DNA from: Batillaria attramentaria
Lineage: Eukaryota; Mollusca; Gastropoda; Batillariidae
Direction: 5' to 3'
NCBI GenBank assembly: GCA_018292915.2
Contig: JACVVK020000165.1
Span: 1,204,585 to 1,268,584, forward strand
Length of the DNA: 64,000 nt
The first letter of the stretch is position 1, and each line of letters starts with the position of its first letter. This document shows, piece by piece, positions 45,178-58,469 of this stretch. Under the pieces are notes generated by a model. It made no database searches. It was not told the DNA's origin and was given only the letters and a program-made list of their open reading frames with translations. The translations under genes were made by a program, and so were the position numbers.

Positions 45178-45540
45178 TTAAAAGTTCAATTGTAATTTAT
45201 CGTAGATGTCCAGTGACCATACTTCACTGCCGTACAACAAGATGGGATGAATACATTTTGTAGAGAGCTCTAATTTTTGGTCAATCGGCAAATCAAGTTT
45301 TCTACACTTTTTCAATAGTGAAAACATAGTCTTGTTTGCAACAGTGCATTGCATCTTTTCAGCTTTATTAATTTTGTTACTGAAATTCAAACCCTCAGCT
45401 TCGAACTTGTTAACCACCCACCCTATTCGCCCGATGTGGCATCGTCTGACTTTCCTCTGTTTTGACACCTCACGAGATAACGCCTTTTTCCGTACATGGA
45501 TCGAAGCATTGCAGAGGCACTTAAAGAGGTGAACGGGCAA
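45178..45540 (-). pseudogene. Non-LTR RT C-terminal fragment (different family)
   Basis: The frame contains KTMFSLLKKCRKLDLPIDQK and HPILLYGSEVW, the typical region after the catalytic domain of jockey/RTE-like RTs. It is truncated at both ends and is not the same family as the intron 3 fragment. GATA-rich repeats follow at 45548-45605. Confidence 0.7.
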
Positions 45541-45984
45541 CTGTGTATAGATAGATAGGATAGATAGGATGGATAGATAGATATAGGATGGATAGGTAGA
45601 TATAGGAGAGAGAGAGAGAGAGAGAGAGAATTATATTTATTTATATAAACCACCTCCACCTGATGATGTGATATGTGTAAGAAGTGTTTTCTGGTCTCCC
45701 TGTTTGGCAATACGTGGAGGAAGAGAACGTGAAACTCCGATTTCCGAGATTTGTTTTCTAGTAGATTCTTTTCGGGGTCCGCATGAGTAAAGGACGATTT
45801 GTTTTCCCCGACAGAATGAGCCCAGGGTTTCCTTACATATACCCAAGAAATTCTGATCGCGATGCGAGAACTCTAGGTTAGGTTTTATCGCGCGCGCACA
45901 GACAGACAGGCAGACAGACAGACAGACATACAAACAGACCATGAACACTGCTCATTTATATTTATAGATAAACAGTGTCTGACT

Positions 45985-45989
<5 letters not shown>

Positions 45990-46054
<65 letters not shown>
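45990..46054. repeat. (GT)n microsatellite
   Basis: About 32 repeats, flanked on both sides by inverted copies of a 'gagttctc.cat.gcgatc' segment (45850-45900, 46055-46100 and 46215-46245). Confidence 0.95.
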
Positions 46055-46058
<4 letters not shown>

Positions 46059-46255
46059 TAAAACCTTATTTAGAGTTCTCACATTGCGATCAAAATTGGT
46101 GGCTGTATTCTGGGGAACCCCGGTCTCGTTCTAGCGGAAAGAGAAAATGGGGAAAATCGCAGTTTAACGTCCTTTTCCACTACGTATCGCCAGACAGTGA
46201 GACCAGAAAACACAATTTAGAGTTTTCATATCGCGATCGAAATTGATAGCTGTAC

Positions 46256-46400
46256 TCGGTGGTCTAGTGGTTAAGAGACTTGTCACCAATGCGAGAGGTC
46301 AGGGGTTCGAGTCCCACTCGGGGCAAAGAATTTTTCCTTCTCGTATGTGACACCGTTCATTCGGGCCGATCGTCGGGGGTTCTCTCCGGGTACTCCGGCT
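46256..46400 (+). repeat. tRNA-like SINE head
   Basis: 'ggtggtctagtggttaaga' (A box) and 'ggggttcgagtccc' (B box), then 'aaagaatttttccttctcg'. A third tRNA-derived family, with no intact cloverleaf. Confidence 0.6.
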
Positions 46401-46417
46401 TCCTCCCCCTCTGCTTT

Positions 46418-47800
46418 GGAAATGTTCAGCCCATAAATTTGAAAAATAAATGCAATTCGAAATTCCGAAATTTAAATAGCTGAGCTGACCCTTCGCACCA
46501 CGTGATTGTAACGTGTTTATGTCAAGTGTGTGAGAGAATGCGTGTGCAGGGCTGCCACTCTTCTTCCTGTGGCCTGATTTCCGGCTTTTTGAACCGGCTG
46601 TGAAGAGCTTTCCGGCTTTTTAAAAGCCGTTTCCGGTTTTTCCGGCTTTTCCGGCTTTTTCGGCGAAATAATCGCGAGTCTGTGTCTATCGCTGGACCGT
46701 CGGCCTTACCGGGTAAGGTGCATTTTGCGCCTCATATTGTCATATTCAGGGCTGCCACTCTTCCTGTTGTGGCAGGATTTCGTGCTTTTTGAACCGGCTG
46801 TGAAGAGGTTTCCGGCTTTTTAAAGCGTTTTCCGGCTGCTCCGGCTTTTTCCTGCTTTTCCGGCCAAAAAAATCGCGAGTCTGTGTCTATCGCTGGGCCG
46901 TCGGCTTTTCCGGGTAAGGTGCATTTTGCGCCCCATATCCTTCGGCGACGTTACCCCCCCCCCCCCCCCCCTTTTCAGTCTTCGGGCAAAGTCGTTTTCC
47001 TGCTTCTTTTCCGGCCAAAAACCTCGCGAGTCTGAGCCTATTAGCACAGCACCCGACCACTGCCGCTCCCCCCCCCCCCCCCCCCGCTTTTCACTTTCTT
47101 CAGGCAAAGTTTTTTTCCTGCTTTTCCGGCCAAAAACCTCGCGAGTCTGTCTCTCTCAGCACAGACCCTGGCCGCCCCCCCCCCCCCCCCCCCCCCCCGC
47201 TTTTCACATTCTTCGGGCAAAGTCCTTTCTTCCTTCCACTGGCTCCCTGTAGTTTGGCTTTCCTTCCATTCAGATTTTGAGGGTCAATTTTCAGGCTTTT
47301 TGTCTCTCAGAAAGTGGCAACCCTGCGTGTGATTCACGTGAGCGTGCGTGTTGGGTTCAGTTCGCGGCGCTTTGAGCCGATTCATGAAATTGGGTAAAGC
47401 GCCTATACAATCCTCATTATTATTATTATTATTATTACTCAGGGGGACCTCGGCAAAATTATAGCGGAAAAACATCTAAAAACATCGGAGTTTAATGTCC
47501 TTTTCCACTACGTAACGCCAAATAGGGGGATCTGAAAACACTTACCAGACAGGTCACACTTTAATAATGATAATAATGAGTATTGTAAAGACGCTTTACC
47601 CAATTTCATGATTCGGCTCAAAGCGCCGCGAACTGAACCCAACACGCACGCTCACGTGAATCACACGCATTCTCTCACACTGACTGGACATAAACACATT
47701 ACACTCACGTCGTGCGAAGGGTCAGCTCAGCTATTTAAAGTTCGGGATTTAGAATTGCATTTATTTTTCACATTTGGTGGGCTGAACATTTCCAAAGCAG
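46418..47800. mobile_element. Long inverted repeat with about 230-bp arms
   Basis: The left arm (46418-46546 continued at 47326-47422) is the inverse of the right arm (47566-47800), starting 'ggaaatgttcagccca' and including 'gagctgacccttcgcac' and 'cagttcgcggcgctttga'. The loop is about 140 bp. The left arm is split by the hAT-like insert. Confidence 0.75.
46547..47325. mobile_element. hAT-like insertion in the left arm of the inverted repeat
   Basis: Ends 'cagggctgccactctt' and (reverse complement) 'cagggttgccactttc' form inverted repeats. The flanks carry 'tgcgtgtg' on both sides (46539-46546, 47324-47331), an 8-bp duplication typical of hAT. The interior is 130-200-bp tandem units with 'ttccggcttttt', poly-C and 'ttcgggcaaagt'. 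No transposase. Confidence 0.7.
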
Positions 47801-47960
47801 ACTTTCTACACAGATCAAATTATCAGCCCGGGTACGCCAGCTAGTTGAAAAGTAAATGACCAAATCTTTCCCTGCAGTGTAATCTTTATGTGGAGGCTAC
47901 AAACTTGTTTCCCATCCCCCGTAAATGGCGAGCAACTCAGCTGTCAAACAATAATAGTAA

Positions 47961-48050
47961 TTACTCACCTGGCGTGAAGTGTCGACTGGTTTACGTCAAT
48001 ATGGCGGAGTGAGTTGTCAGAACAGACGAGAAACTTCCTGGTTGTTTCGT
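47961..48050 (-). promoter_or_regulatory. Probable untranslated first exon/promoter of gene copy B
   Basis: 'ctccgccatattgac' (47998-48010 on plus) followed on the minus strand by 'cacgccag' and gtgagtaa (exon end at 47969). Same arrangement as 25050-25130. The rest of this region to 48450 has no recognised gene. Confidence 0.45.
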
Positions 48051-48462
48051 GTCAACAGATATCGTGCGAAAGAGAGATACTGCACCCAACCTGCTACGCA
48101 ACCTGTCAGCAAGAAGCGAATTAAGCCAAGCGTATCACCCTCGCGCGCTGTGGAAATTAGGCCACCCCCTTTTCAGCAAGGAATCCACCCGCGCGATGCG
48201 TTGTTCGGTAATGGTCGTGAACGAAGCGGGGACATCAGTAGCAATTAATCTCCCGTTCTTTTTTGTGTGTTTCCCCCGACAGATTCAATGTATTAGAGGT
48301 TAGTGGTATGGGAGTGTCAGAACAAGATCAAAAGATGTAACAATTAAATGCGAGAAGGGATACGTGTGACCGGGGAAATATGCCCCAAACCCAGTGATCA
48401 GTTCCTCAGTAGTGCGATATACTAACCTTGCAGGCTGACTGCGCACCGCCCGAGTGCTTGGA

Positions 48463-48496
<34 letters not shown>

Positions 48497-48537
48497 GCGC
48501 GCACGCACGCACGCACACACACGCACACACACACGCA

Positions 48538-48588
<51 letters not shown>

Positions 48589-48610
48589 CAACAACAACAA
48601 CAACAACAAA
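48463..48610. repeat. (CA)n/(CACG)n/(CAA)n tract at the B-C junction
   Basis: Compound microsatellite directly before the unit C start block. (AAC)n also precedes the unit start in A and B. Confidence 0.95.
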
Positions 48611-49067
48611 TGGAAACAAAGACGACAACGATTTGAACTGCAGTACGTGTGGTGTCACAGTGTGAGTGGGAATGAATGCTGTGTAACAAACGTTATGATG
48701 TGGAAACACAGTCACACAGCAATGTGTAGATTTCGTCACGACAACAGACAGACATGAAACCAGTGACAAGACAGAATCATACAAGAAATCTTTTCCACAA
48801 CAAACACTCAAGTCAGGTTTTGGTTGTTTCCAACGTGTTATTGAAAATACATGTTCAAAAGTATCTGTATACCATGTAACAACGAGAAACTGAAAATAAA
48901 AACAATCCGTCTGATTTGTTACGGGGTTAGAAATATGCCCCCCCCCTCACCCCCCACCCCCAATTAACCCATCCACCCACCCACCACCACCACTATTCCA
49001 AATATGCTGAAATAACACAAACACGGGGGCCCTAGCTGATCACCCAAACCATAAACATTACTGGAAA

Positions 49068-49150
49068 ATGTATCAAAATAATCTATCAACATAACCTATC
49101 AACATAATCTATCAACATAATCTATCAACATAATCTATCAACATAATACA
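49068..49150. repeat. 13-bp minisatellite, copy C (about six units)
   Basis: Shortest of the three arrays. Confidence 0.9.
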
Positions 49151-49371
49151 GCCAAACAGCTAAAGCTGAACATTGGACAAATCAACCAAAACACACACTG
49201 TGACACACTTGAAATTTGAAATACTACTATTCCTACAGTTGGATCCTGTTTCTGATAATTATTTACAGCATTTACAATATTTGACAACTAGAATAACAAC
49301 AACACAGTATTCACATTGTTTACACTATTCACGGTAGTTATAATATTGTTACAAATTTCTTCACTATTTTG

Positions 49372-49742
49372 TACAGTAGTTACAATGTTTGTACAGTATT
49401 TGCAATGTTTGTACAATGTTTGTGCAGTATTTACAATGTTTGTACAGTATTTACAATGTTTGTACAGTATTTACAATGTTTGTACAGTATTTACAATGTT
49501 TGTACAGTATTTACAATGTTTGTACAGTATTTACAATGTTTGTACAGTATTTACAATGTTTGTACAATGTTTGTGCAGTATTTACAATGTTTGTACAGTA
49601 TTTACAATGTTTGTACAGTATTTACAATGTTTGTACAATGTTTGTGCAGTATTTACAATGTTTGTACAGTATTTCCAATGTTTGTACAGTATTTACATGT
49701 ACAATGTTTGTACAGTATTTACAATGTTTGTACAGTACAGTA
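49372..49742. repeat. 20-bp minisatellite, copy C (about 18 units)
   Basis: Longest of the three, with a secondary truncated unit 'tttgtacaatg' repeated at 49405, 49560 and 49630. Confidence 0.95.
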
Positions 49743-49914
49743 TTTCCACTCCATAAAGCAACGACAGTACAGTGTATGGGATGACAGTTGCTAGTTTGTC
49801 TGTGGAAGATTTCTTCTCTGATCACAAACAGTCTCTATCGCCATGTTTGTCTTTCCACCAACTGTCTTCAAGGTTTTAATTACCAAGTCAGACTGGGCCA
49901 TCTCATAATAACAC

Positions 49915-50502
49915 AAGCATAGCGCCGGTTGTTTTCGAAAACTTTGCTTTGACAGCAAATCACAAAGTCGGTACTGCTGTGGTCACGTGTTTCTGTCCAC
50001 GAACCATCTTCCTATCAACCTAGTCTGTTTCCACGGACCATCTTTCAATCATTCGTTATTCGCCAGTTTGTTTTTACCCTGTGATTGACGTCTGTGTCAG
50101 TTACCTACTCATCTATCACTGTAAGATAATGTACTTTAATTTTACTGAAGTATTGTCTACAGTATTTGGTTCTAACAGGCTTATAGCTTCTCAATATTGT
50201 TATACTGCTGTTTCACAACTTTATTCAACATGTCCATGATATCTGATGTTTTAACAGTCACTGGCATTGTCACTGGGTATGACATCAGTTGCTGCTGATG
50301 ACGATGAAGCTGCTGTTGATGACGATGATGAAGATGAGGATGATGGATGCCGTAACGAAGACATTCTATTCACTAACTGTATGGGTCAATATTTGATTCA
50401 GCACTGCAAGTACAGGAAATACTGACGGTAGGAAGCCGTAACTCCGGAGATTTTCTCCCTTGGTATGTACACGGTGTCTAAGGAGGATCCGTTACAAGTC
50501 AA

Positions 50503-50579
<77 letters not shown>

Positions 50580-50865
50580 TAGAGAGAGAGAGCGGCTAGA
50601 GTGGTGATGTAATAGAAAGCGGGCTGTACAAACTCCTTTGAAGTTATAGAAAGTAATACTGTCAGTACGATCTGTCTTACAAGTCTGTGCTGTTTCACTC
50701 TGCACGAATCACGTCATTACATTACGTTTTTCTAGAGTGACATCACAAATTGGAGGTCGCTTGAGAATAACGTCACAAAAAGTAACACATGTTGGTAACA
50801 CAGGCCTGATGTAAATATTATTTGACACTCAGATCTCCATCAGCGGAGCGTCAACTACATCATGT
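49915..50865. other. Conserved 3' flank of gene copy C
   Basis: Homologous to 6313-7240 and 30590-31600. It shows the empty-site state for the unit A insertion at 49917. Confidence 0.5.
50512..50576. repeat. (CA)n in the 3' flank, copy C
   Basis: About 32 repeats followed by (GA)n. Confidence 0.98.
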
Positions 50866-51148
50866 TTACCTTTCTCAACGTCACTATGACGTCACGACGA
50901 GGACCGTTAGAATGGCGAAACTGGCGCGGATGTTTAGCGCGTCACGAGGGGGGTCAGACTAGAGCAGAATACAAAGCGAATGTTGTGAGGAACTACGACA
51001 ACGACAACTTTAACGGTCAAAACGATCAGGAGGGAAACGGGAAAGGGTGGAGCGGGGAGGGGAGGGAGGGAGGGATTAAGCGTGTTTGGGTTGTGCATCA
51101 TCATCATGATCATCATCATCATCATGACTAGTGACAGGGCTGGAGGGA

Positions 51149-52411
51149 TCAAGAAAGATAACCAACATGTACAACGAGTGATGTAGAGCGGGACATGAGT
51201 CTCAGTCTGTCTCTAGCATCTAGAGGACCACCAAGAGCCCAGCCCCCCACGACAACAACGACTCGCCTCTCGAGCCCTGTCACAACACACCTGTCTGTCA
51301 CCATGATCGTGTCCTTCATGGTGACAGCCACGTCCCTGATAGCAGCTTCATCATCACGTGACGTCACCACCTGTACGGGCAGGCCGCGCGCACGGAGTCT
51401 CCTGACCACAGGTAGGTTGTCACGTGGTGTAAGACACAGGATGACGGTGTCCCGGTACTGCAGGTCATGACCTGGTGACACGACAACCACAACAACGGCT
51501 TATACACATCGTCTGCTGGTAGTGGTGGTGGTGGTGTAGTTGTGGTAGTCGTAGTCGTATCAACCGACCTAACGCTAGTGAGTGTGTGAGCGATGACGTC
51601 ATGCAAACAACAAACGGTTATCTGTGTGTAAAGTGAGTGAGCGAGAGAAAATCGAGCAAGAGAGCGATAGAGTGAGTGAGTGAATGAATGAACGAATGAA
51701 AGGGAACGAGCGAGCAGGGCAGATCTAAACTCGGTGAGTGAGTGAGTGAGTGAACGAGTGAGTGAGTGGTACACGTGACACATACCCGACTGACCCACCC
51801 GCAGCTCCACCAGTAAGTTGACGATGTTGTCCGCACAACGTTCACAGTACTCTGGCAGGTCCGCTGTGTGACCAGGTAATAGTGTGCAACCAGACTCCCG
51901 TGTCCCTGTCCTGTGCTGTAACCACCTGACCCCGGGGCCGTCTGTCGGGGCGGGGGTGGCGCTGCTGCTGTACCTCAGGACTTTCTTACCATCAATATCA
52001 CCTGACTTCTCTATTTCTTTGACAACGGCGGGAGGACAGCGAAGTGGGCGGGTGAGGGTTTCCACAGAAACACACGGCGGTACGCGGACACGCTCCACTG
52101 CCGCTGCCCACAGGTGTAGGGAGGGAACACGGTTTGACAGGAGAGTAACGAACTCGGAGAACCTGCCGCTAGTGTTGTACCAGTCACTGTTACAGAGAAT
52201 GGAGAGGGAGACAGTCAGCCAGGGTGTTGGCAGTGACGTCATACTTGTCGGGTTTTAGGTGGCTGTTAATGACGTTATTTTGGCTTTGCTCTGTCCTTGG
52301 CCATGTGTGACGTCATAACACAGTATTTGTCGTCATCAGTAGGTAAACATCTTCTCTCTTTATGCTCTTTCTCTCCCCCGCTCTGGATGCGTGCATGTGT
52401 GTGAGCGTGCG

Positions 52412-52481
<70 letters not shown>

Positions 52482-55400
52482 GTCATCACAGTACAACTTA
52501 CTAGCCATAAAACGCCTCATCGGCGATGATGTAAAGTTCTCCATTATTTGCGGCTGCCGCCAGTTCGTTGACAGCGGTCTCCACGTCTGTCTTGTTGTCT
52601 TCAAAGTTGTACATATGGCGGTGGACTCGTGGGGCGGCTGCTGGTGTTGTGACGGCAACCTTTAAGGCGTGTATGAGGGCAGTTGAGACAAAGCCGTGTT
52701 GGGCGGCTGCTGGTGTTGCTGTTGGACCACCCCCCGAGGCGTGCAGCAGCTGTTGCTCCATAAGTATGATGACGGCACGACTCTCATCGTGTGAACTCAA
52801 CAAGTGAACGTCCTTTCCCCGCTGCCACCACTGCATGCCCTTTAGTGTCAGCACGACCGTTTTTCCGGTGCCTGTGTGGAAGGAGGGAGGTTTACGTACC
52901 ACAACATTCCGTTTTTACAGCGGTTTAATTTTACAGTTTCCACATAGTACTTGATATTAATACATGTACTACCATTACTACTACTACAACAACTACAACG
53001 TCCACTACAACAACAACAACTACTACTACAACTGCTACTGTTACAACTAATTACTTCTACTACTGTGTACCAACGCCACTACTACTACTACTACTACTAC
53101 TACAATATCTCCTACAACTACTCCTGCTACACCACCAGTACCACAACAACTACTACCACTACAACTAACTACTTCTACTACGGTTTACCAACACCACTAC
53201 CACCACTACCACTACTTCTACTACTACTACCCCGACTAACTACTTCCCTTACAGTGTACCTCCACCACTACTACTACAACTACTTCTTCTACAGTGTACC
53301 ACTACCACCACCACTACTACAACTACTATCACCAGTACTACAACTATTACTACTACTACAGCTACCACTACTACTACAACTACTTCTTCTACAGTGTACC
53401 ACCACCACCATCCCTACTACAACTACTATCACCAGTACTACAACTATTACTACTACTACAGCTACCACTACTACTACAACTACTTCTTCTACAGTGTACC
53501 ACTACCACCACCACTACTACAACTACTATCACCAGTACTACAACTACTACTACTGCAGCTACCACTAGTACTACTACTACAACTACTTCTTCTACAGTGT
53601 ACCACTACCACCACCACTACTACAACTACTATCACCAGTACTACAACTATTAGTACTACTACACCTACCACTACTACTACTACTACAACTACCTCTTCTA
53701 CAGTGTACCATCACCACCACTACTACAACTACTATCACCAGTACTACAACTATTACTACTACTACACCTACCACTACTACTACTACAACTACCTCTTCTA
53801 CAGTGTACCATCACCACCACTACTACAACTACTATCACCAGTACTACAACTATTACTACTACTACAGCTACCACTACTACTACTACTACAACTACTTCTT
53901 CTACAGTGTACCACCACCACCACCACTACTACAACTACTATCACCAGTACTACAACTATTAGTACTACTACACCTACCACTACTACTACTACTACAACTA
54001 CCTCTTCTACAGTGTACCATCACCACCACTACTACAACTACTATCACCAGTACTACAACTATTACTACTACTACAGCTACCACTACTACTACTAATGCTA
54101 CAACTACTTCTTCTACAGTGTACCATCACCACCACTACTACAACTACTATCACCAGTACTACAACTATTACTACTACTACAGCTACCACTACTACTACTA
54201 CTACAACTACTTCTTCTACAGTGTACCACCACCACCACCACCACCACTGCTACAACTACTATCACCAGTACTACAACTATCACTACTACTACAGCTACCA
54301 CTAGTACTACTACTACAACTACTTCTTCTACAGTGTACCACCACCACCACCACTGCTACAACTACTATCACCAGTCCTACAACTATTACTACTATTACAG
54401 CTACCACTACTACTACTACTACTTCTTCTACAGTGTACCACCCCTACCACCACCACTACTACAACTACTATCACCAGTACTACAACTATTACTACTACTA
54501 CAGCTACCACTACTACTACTACTACAACTACTTCTTCTACAGTGTACCACCACCACCACCACTACTACAACTACTATCACCAGTACTACAACTATTACTA
54601 CTACTACAGCTACCACTACTACTACTACTACAACTACTTCTTCTACAGTGTACCACCACCACCACCACTGCTACAACTACTATCACCAGTACTACAACTA
54701 TTACTACTACTACATATACTACTACTACTTCTTCTACAACCACTTCTTCTACAGTGTACCACCACCACCACCACTACTACAACTACTATCACCAGTACTA
54801 CAACTATCACTACTACTACAGCTACCACTAGTACTACTACTACAACTACTTCTTCTACAGTGTACCACCACCACCACCACTGCTACAACTACTATCACCA
54901 GTACTACAACTATTACTACTACTACAGCTACCACTACTACTTCTACTACAATGTACCACCACCTCCACCACCACAACTACAATCACCAGCACTACAACTA
55001 TTACTACTACCACAGATACCACTACTACAGCTACCACTACTACTTCTACTACAGTGTACCACCACCACCACCACCACCACCACTATCACCAGTACTACAA
55101 CTATTACTACCACTACAGCTACCACTACTACTTCTATAACAACTACTTCTTCTACAGTGTACCACCACCACCACTACTACAACTGCCACCACCATTAATG
55201 CTACTACTGCTACTACCTCTGCTACTACTACTACTACTACTTCTACTACTACTACTCAGTTTCTCTTTTTGTAATTGTGTAAATGTTTGCTTCCAACACG
55301 TTTAAATGTCGACTCCCAACCCACTCCAGTACCTGGGGGGCCCCACAGTAGCACCAAGTCCTGTTGTGGCTCGGGTCTGTTGACCAACGCCACCTGATCA

Positions 55401-55556
55401 GGTAATAAGGTTAACATGGCCATTCTGAGACCCGTGTGGGCGATGGCCTCTGTCTCAGTTCTCAGCTCCATACAGCGTCTTGGGGTGGTTACAGTCGGAA
55501 CCTCTATAGAGGTGGCGGGGCCACAGAACCTGAAACAGTGACAGTCGGATATGTCA

Positions 55557-55631
<75 letters not shown>

Positions 55632-56676
55632 CGTGCGCGCGCAGACTGACCAGCGCTTGCACAGTTTACAGCACATGTCACGAACATTACAGCGACAATG
55701 CTTATGTAAACAATGAGAAAGTTATCAATTCAAATGCGAAAAATTCTAGGAACTAATAACACAGTAAGGGGAAAACTTTTTTTTTTCAATGATAAACGAG
55801 AATAATATTGACGAACGTGAACCTTGAACCTTGAGAAATTATTAATTAGTCAGAAAAGTCTTACACACTTGAACCTTGAATCTTGAGAAATTATTAATTA
55901 GTCCGACCTCAGGTGGTAGCGAGTTCCAGATGAATGCACCAGAATAGGAGAGACTAGACTTGAACAAGTCTAGACGTGGACGTATGACGAAAAGACTATT
56001 CTTCGAGGTGCTGTATCGGGTGTCACTGGACCTGAAGAGTTTTGACAAGTAGGAAGGGGCTTTCCCTTTAAGTACTTTATGCATCATCAGACATTTGCTT
56101 AGGGGCAAATGTTTTCCTAATGGTAGACAGCATCGTGAGCTTTTCATCCGTGGTGAGAGTGGGGTCGGGAAGGACAAGCTTAATGCCGCGTCGGTGCAGG
56201 GAATTACTTTTCTAAGATGAAGTTCACCACAACCGTCCCAAATAGTTGACGCATAATCTATATTTGGTCGGATGTACTCATTAAAAAAAAATAGCTTGCG
56301 CGTCTGTACATCAACAACAAGAGAGAGAGAAATTGAAATTGAAATAACTTTATTTGAAAACGGTGGAAGTTTTGGTCTTGCAACCAATTTTCAAACTTGC
56401 CGTTTTGAAGAACAAACAACTAGAGAGAGAGAGAGAGAGAGTAAAAATAGCTGTCTCCAATCCTTTGAAACTGAAAATCTTTTAATGATCATTTACAGGA
56501 AAAGTGCTGTCCACCCACCTAGCGACCAGTTTCTCATAGATATCGTTTGTCATGTTTGTGTCCTGGCCGTGGTCTGTCACACTTCGTTCCCACCACTCGG
56601 AACTGTCGGCACAAAGACAGCGGGCCACAGCGGCAGCGGTATCTGTTGCTCCCACACATTGACAGAGGTCCTGGAG

Positions 56677-56753
<77 letters not shown>

Positions 56754-58412
56754 TTCGTGGGTTACCTTTCCTGACTCGTCCCAGCCAATTGTTACGTGTC
56801 TGCATACACCAAGCATCTTGTAGTCCATGACCGCTCTCTACTGTTAAGATACTTCGCAACTTTGTGGTCTACGTTAGTAACTGACTAAGACAGATGAGAG
56901 AGAAACTGCTTACTCAGTAAGTTACTCACGTCTGTATACGTTTCAAGTGGCACGAAACATGTTTTATCAGAAGAATCACAAATTATAATGGGCTTTCCAC
57001 TCATTTCCAGACACGACAAAAACCAAACGATCTCTTGTACAACTCCGACCAGTAACTGCAAACGTCACGACCAACGTCATTATGTTCAGGGTTGTGTTAT
57101 TTACGTCACTAACTGACGTACGTATTCAATGACTTGGACAAAACCATGAGCCTACATCCGCTACGCTTTTGTGGATCTATCGTCTTTGGCAAAGCTATTA
57201 ACACAGAAACCAAAGATCATGGTACTCCTATGGAATTTGTAACAATGCGTGTGCAGAAACGAAGAGAGAGAGAGAGAGAGAGATCACCTGCTGGACCTGA
57301 GGGTTTGTGTCAATAGCCTGTACCAGCTGTGCTGTCGTCACGTTGGGTAACATCAGTATCTTGGTGATGTTGATGGGCCCCAAGTCTGACACAAGACGTC
57401 CCAACAGATTGTGAGCTGTGTTCAGTTGCTTCACAGCCCTCTGTACTTTGGCCTCCACCGCATGGTCCGTGGTGAGCTGGGGGTTGTCTCCCACTGATTT
57501 CACTTCCCCAACTATCAGACCATACCGGCGGCTTATTATCAACACATCAAAGTCACCGTCCGGTTTACCCAGCGTGGTTGGTCGAGGAAGAAGGCGGGTA
57601 GCTGCGGCAGAGATTGGATCGACTTGGTTGTCGAGGTATTTCCTGAACTGTAACTGGGACAGTACCATCATGACCTCCTGCCCCCTTTCCGCGACTTGCT
57701 GCAGACGTTGAAGCACCTGCTGCAGCGCGCGATCGTCCCTCACATCACTGTCTTGGACCGGGGGTAGCGGGTCACCAAGGGGAACCGGCTGATACACTCG
57801 TGATGCAAGGGGTGGGGGGTTAGACTGAGGGGGTGGTCCACTGGGAACGTTAACGGGCACCTGGCCAGCCTGATCTGATGCTACCTGTGGAACTAGTACC
57901 GGCAGTCCGGATACCGTCTGTACGTCGTACTGCACTCTGTTGAAGTGAAGCGGAGGGAGGAAGTAGGTTTTGCTGTGGAGATTGGGGTACCAGTCATGTA
58001 CAGACTGAAGCCAGAGGTTTTCGGCCATATCTACTGGTTTCTGAGGCTGACTTGTGCCTGTTGTTTGTATAGAGCCTTGAGGCGGACTTGTGCCTTGTGC
58101 TGTCTGCATAGTGCCCCGAGGCTGAGGATATCTCGCGTATTGTTGACATGTACCAACACCTTGTACTGTCCGTGTAGAACTGTAAGGCTGAGAATGACCA
58201 ACACCTTGTCCAGGGTTTTGACTCGAGCCAGTCACGTGACCAGACTGTGGGCGCTGAGAACTGTGTGGACCGGGACAGTTCCTTGCTACGTGTCCCAGCT
58301 GCTGACATCTGTAGCACCGAACAAGGGGACAGTTCCTGGCGATATGACCGGGCTGTCCACACGTGTAACACAGTCTCCGACTGCGCGGGGGTGGGGGGCC
58401 GTGTCGTCGCAT
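51149..58412 (-). CDS. Gene copy C: CCHC zinc-knuckle/NERD-nuclease/SF1-helicase protein (intact)
   Basis: Exons 5' to 3': 58412-57288, 57055-56930, 56670-56519, 55529-55333, 52871-52502, 52186-51786 and 51471-51149. They total 2694 nt (897 residues plus stop), with phases as in copy B. All key motifs are kept: both CCHC knuckles (the second reads CYRCQQLGHVARNC), FDVLI and GEVKS, Walker A, ADEA, GLERR and SRSTS. It differs from B by 12 extra linker codons, one extra codon at the exon 5/6 junction (FYGYDWYN against FYGGGYN), and patches in exons 6 and 7. Intron 4 has no insertion beside its ACT array, so this copy shows the ancestral intron. Confidence 0.85.
52416..52478. repeat. (GT)n in intron 5, copy C
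   Basis: About 31 repeats. Confidence 0.98.
52970..55260. repeat. ACT/ACC-rich array in intron 4, copy C (2.3 kb)
   Basis: Most regular of the three, with about 20 higher-order units of 103-106 bp. Confidence 0.95.
55560..55628. repeat. (CA)n beside exon 4, copy C
   Basis: About 34 repeats. Confidence 0.98.
55842..56350 (-). pseudogene. Non-LTR RT C-terminal fragment in intron 3, copy C
   Basis: Same fragment and same neighbouring tail as in A and B. Confidence 0.8.
56678..56751. repeat. (CA)n abutting exon 3, copy C
   Basis: About 37 repeats, 7 bp from the acceptor. Confidence 0.98.
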
Positions 58413-58469
58413 GATGTCTGAAATACAACAGTGTGGCGACTAATACTGTGTTGAATGTAGTACATGCAG

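Noticed and set aside
49316..49794. 131-146-codon ORFs rich in Tyr, Cys and Val over the 20-bp minisatellite
   Set aside because: All three frames are open because the unit lacks stops; a repeat artefact.
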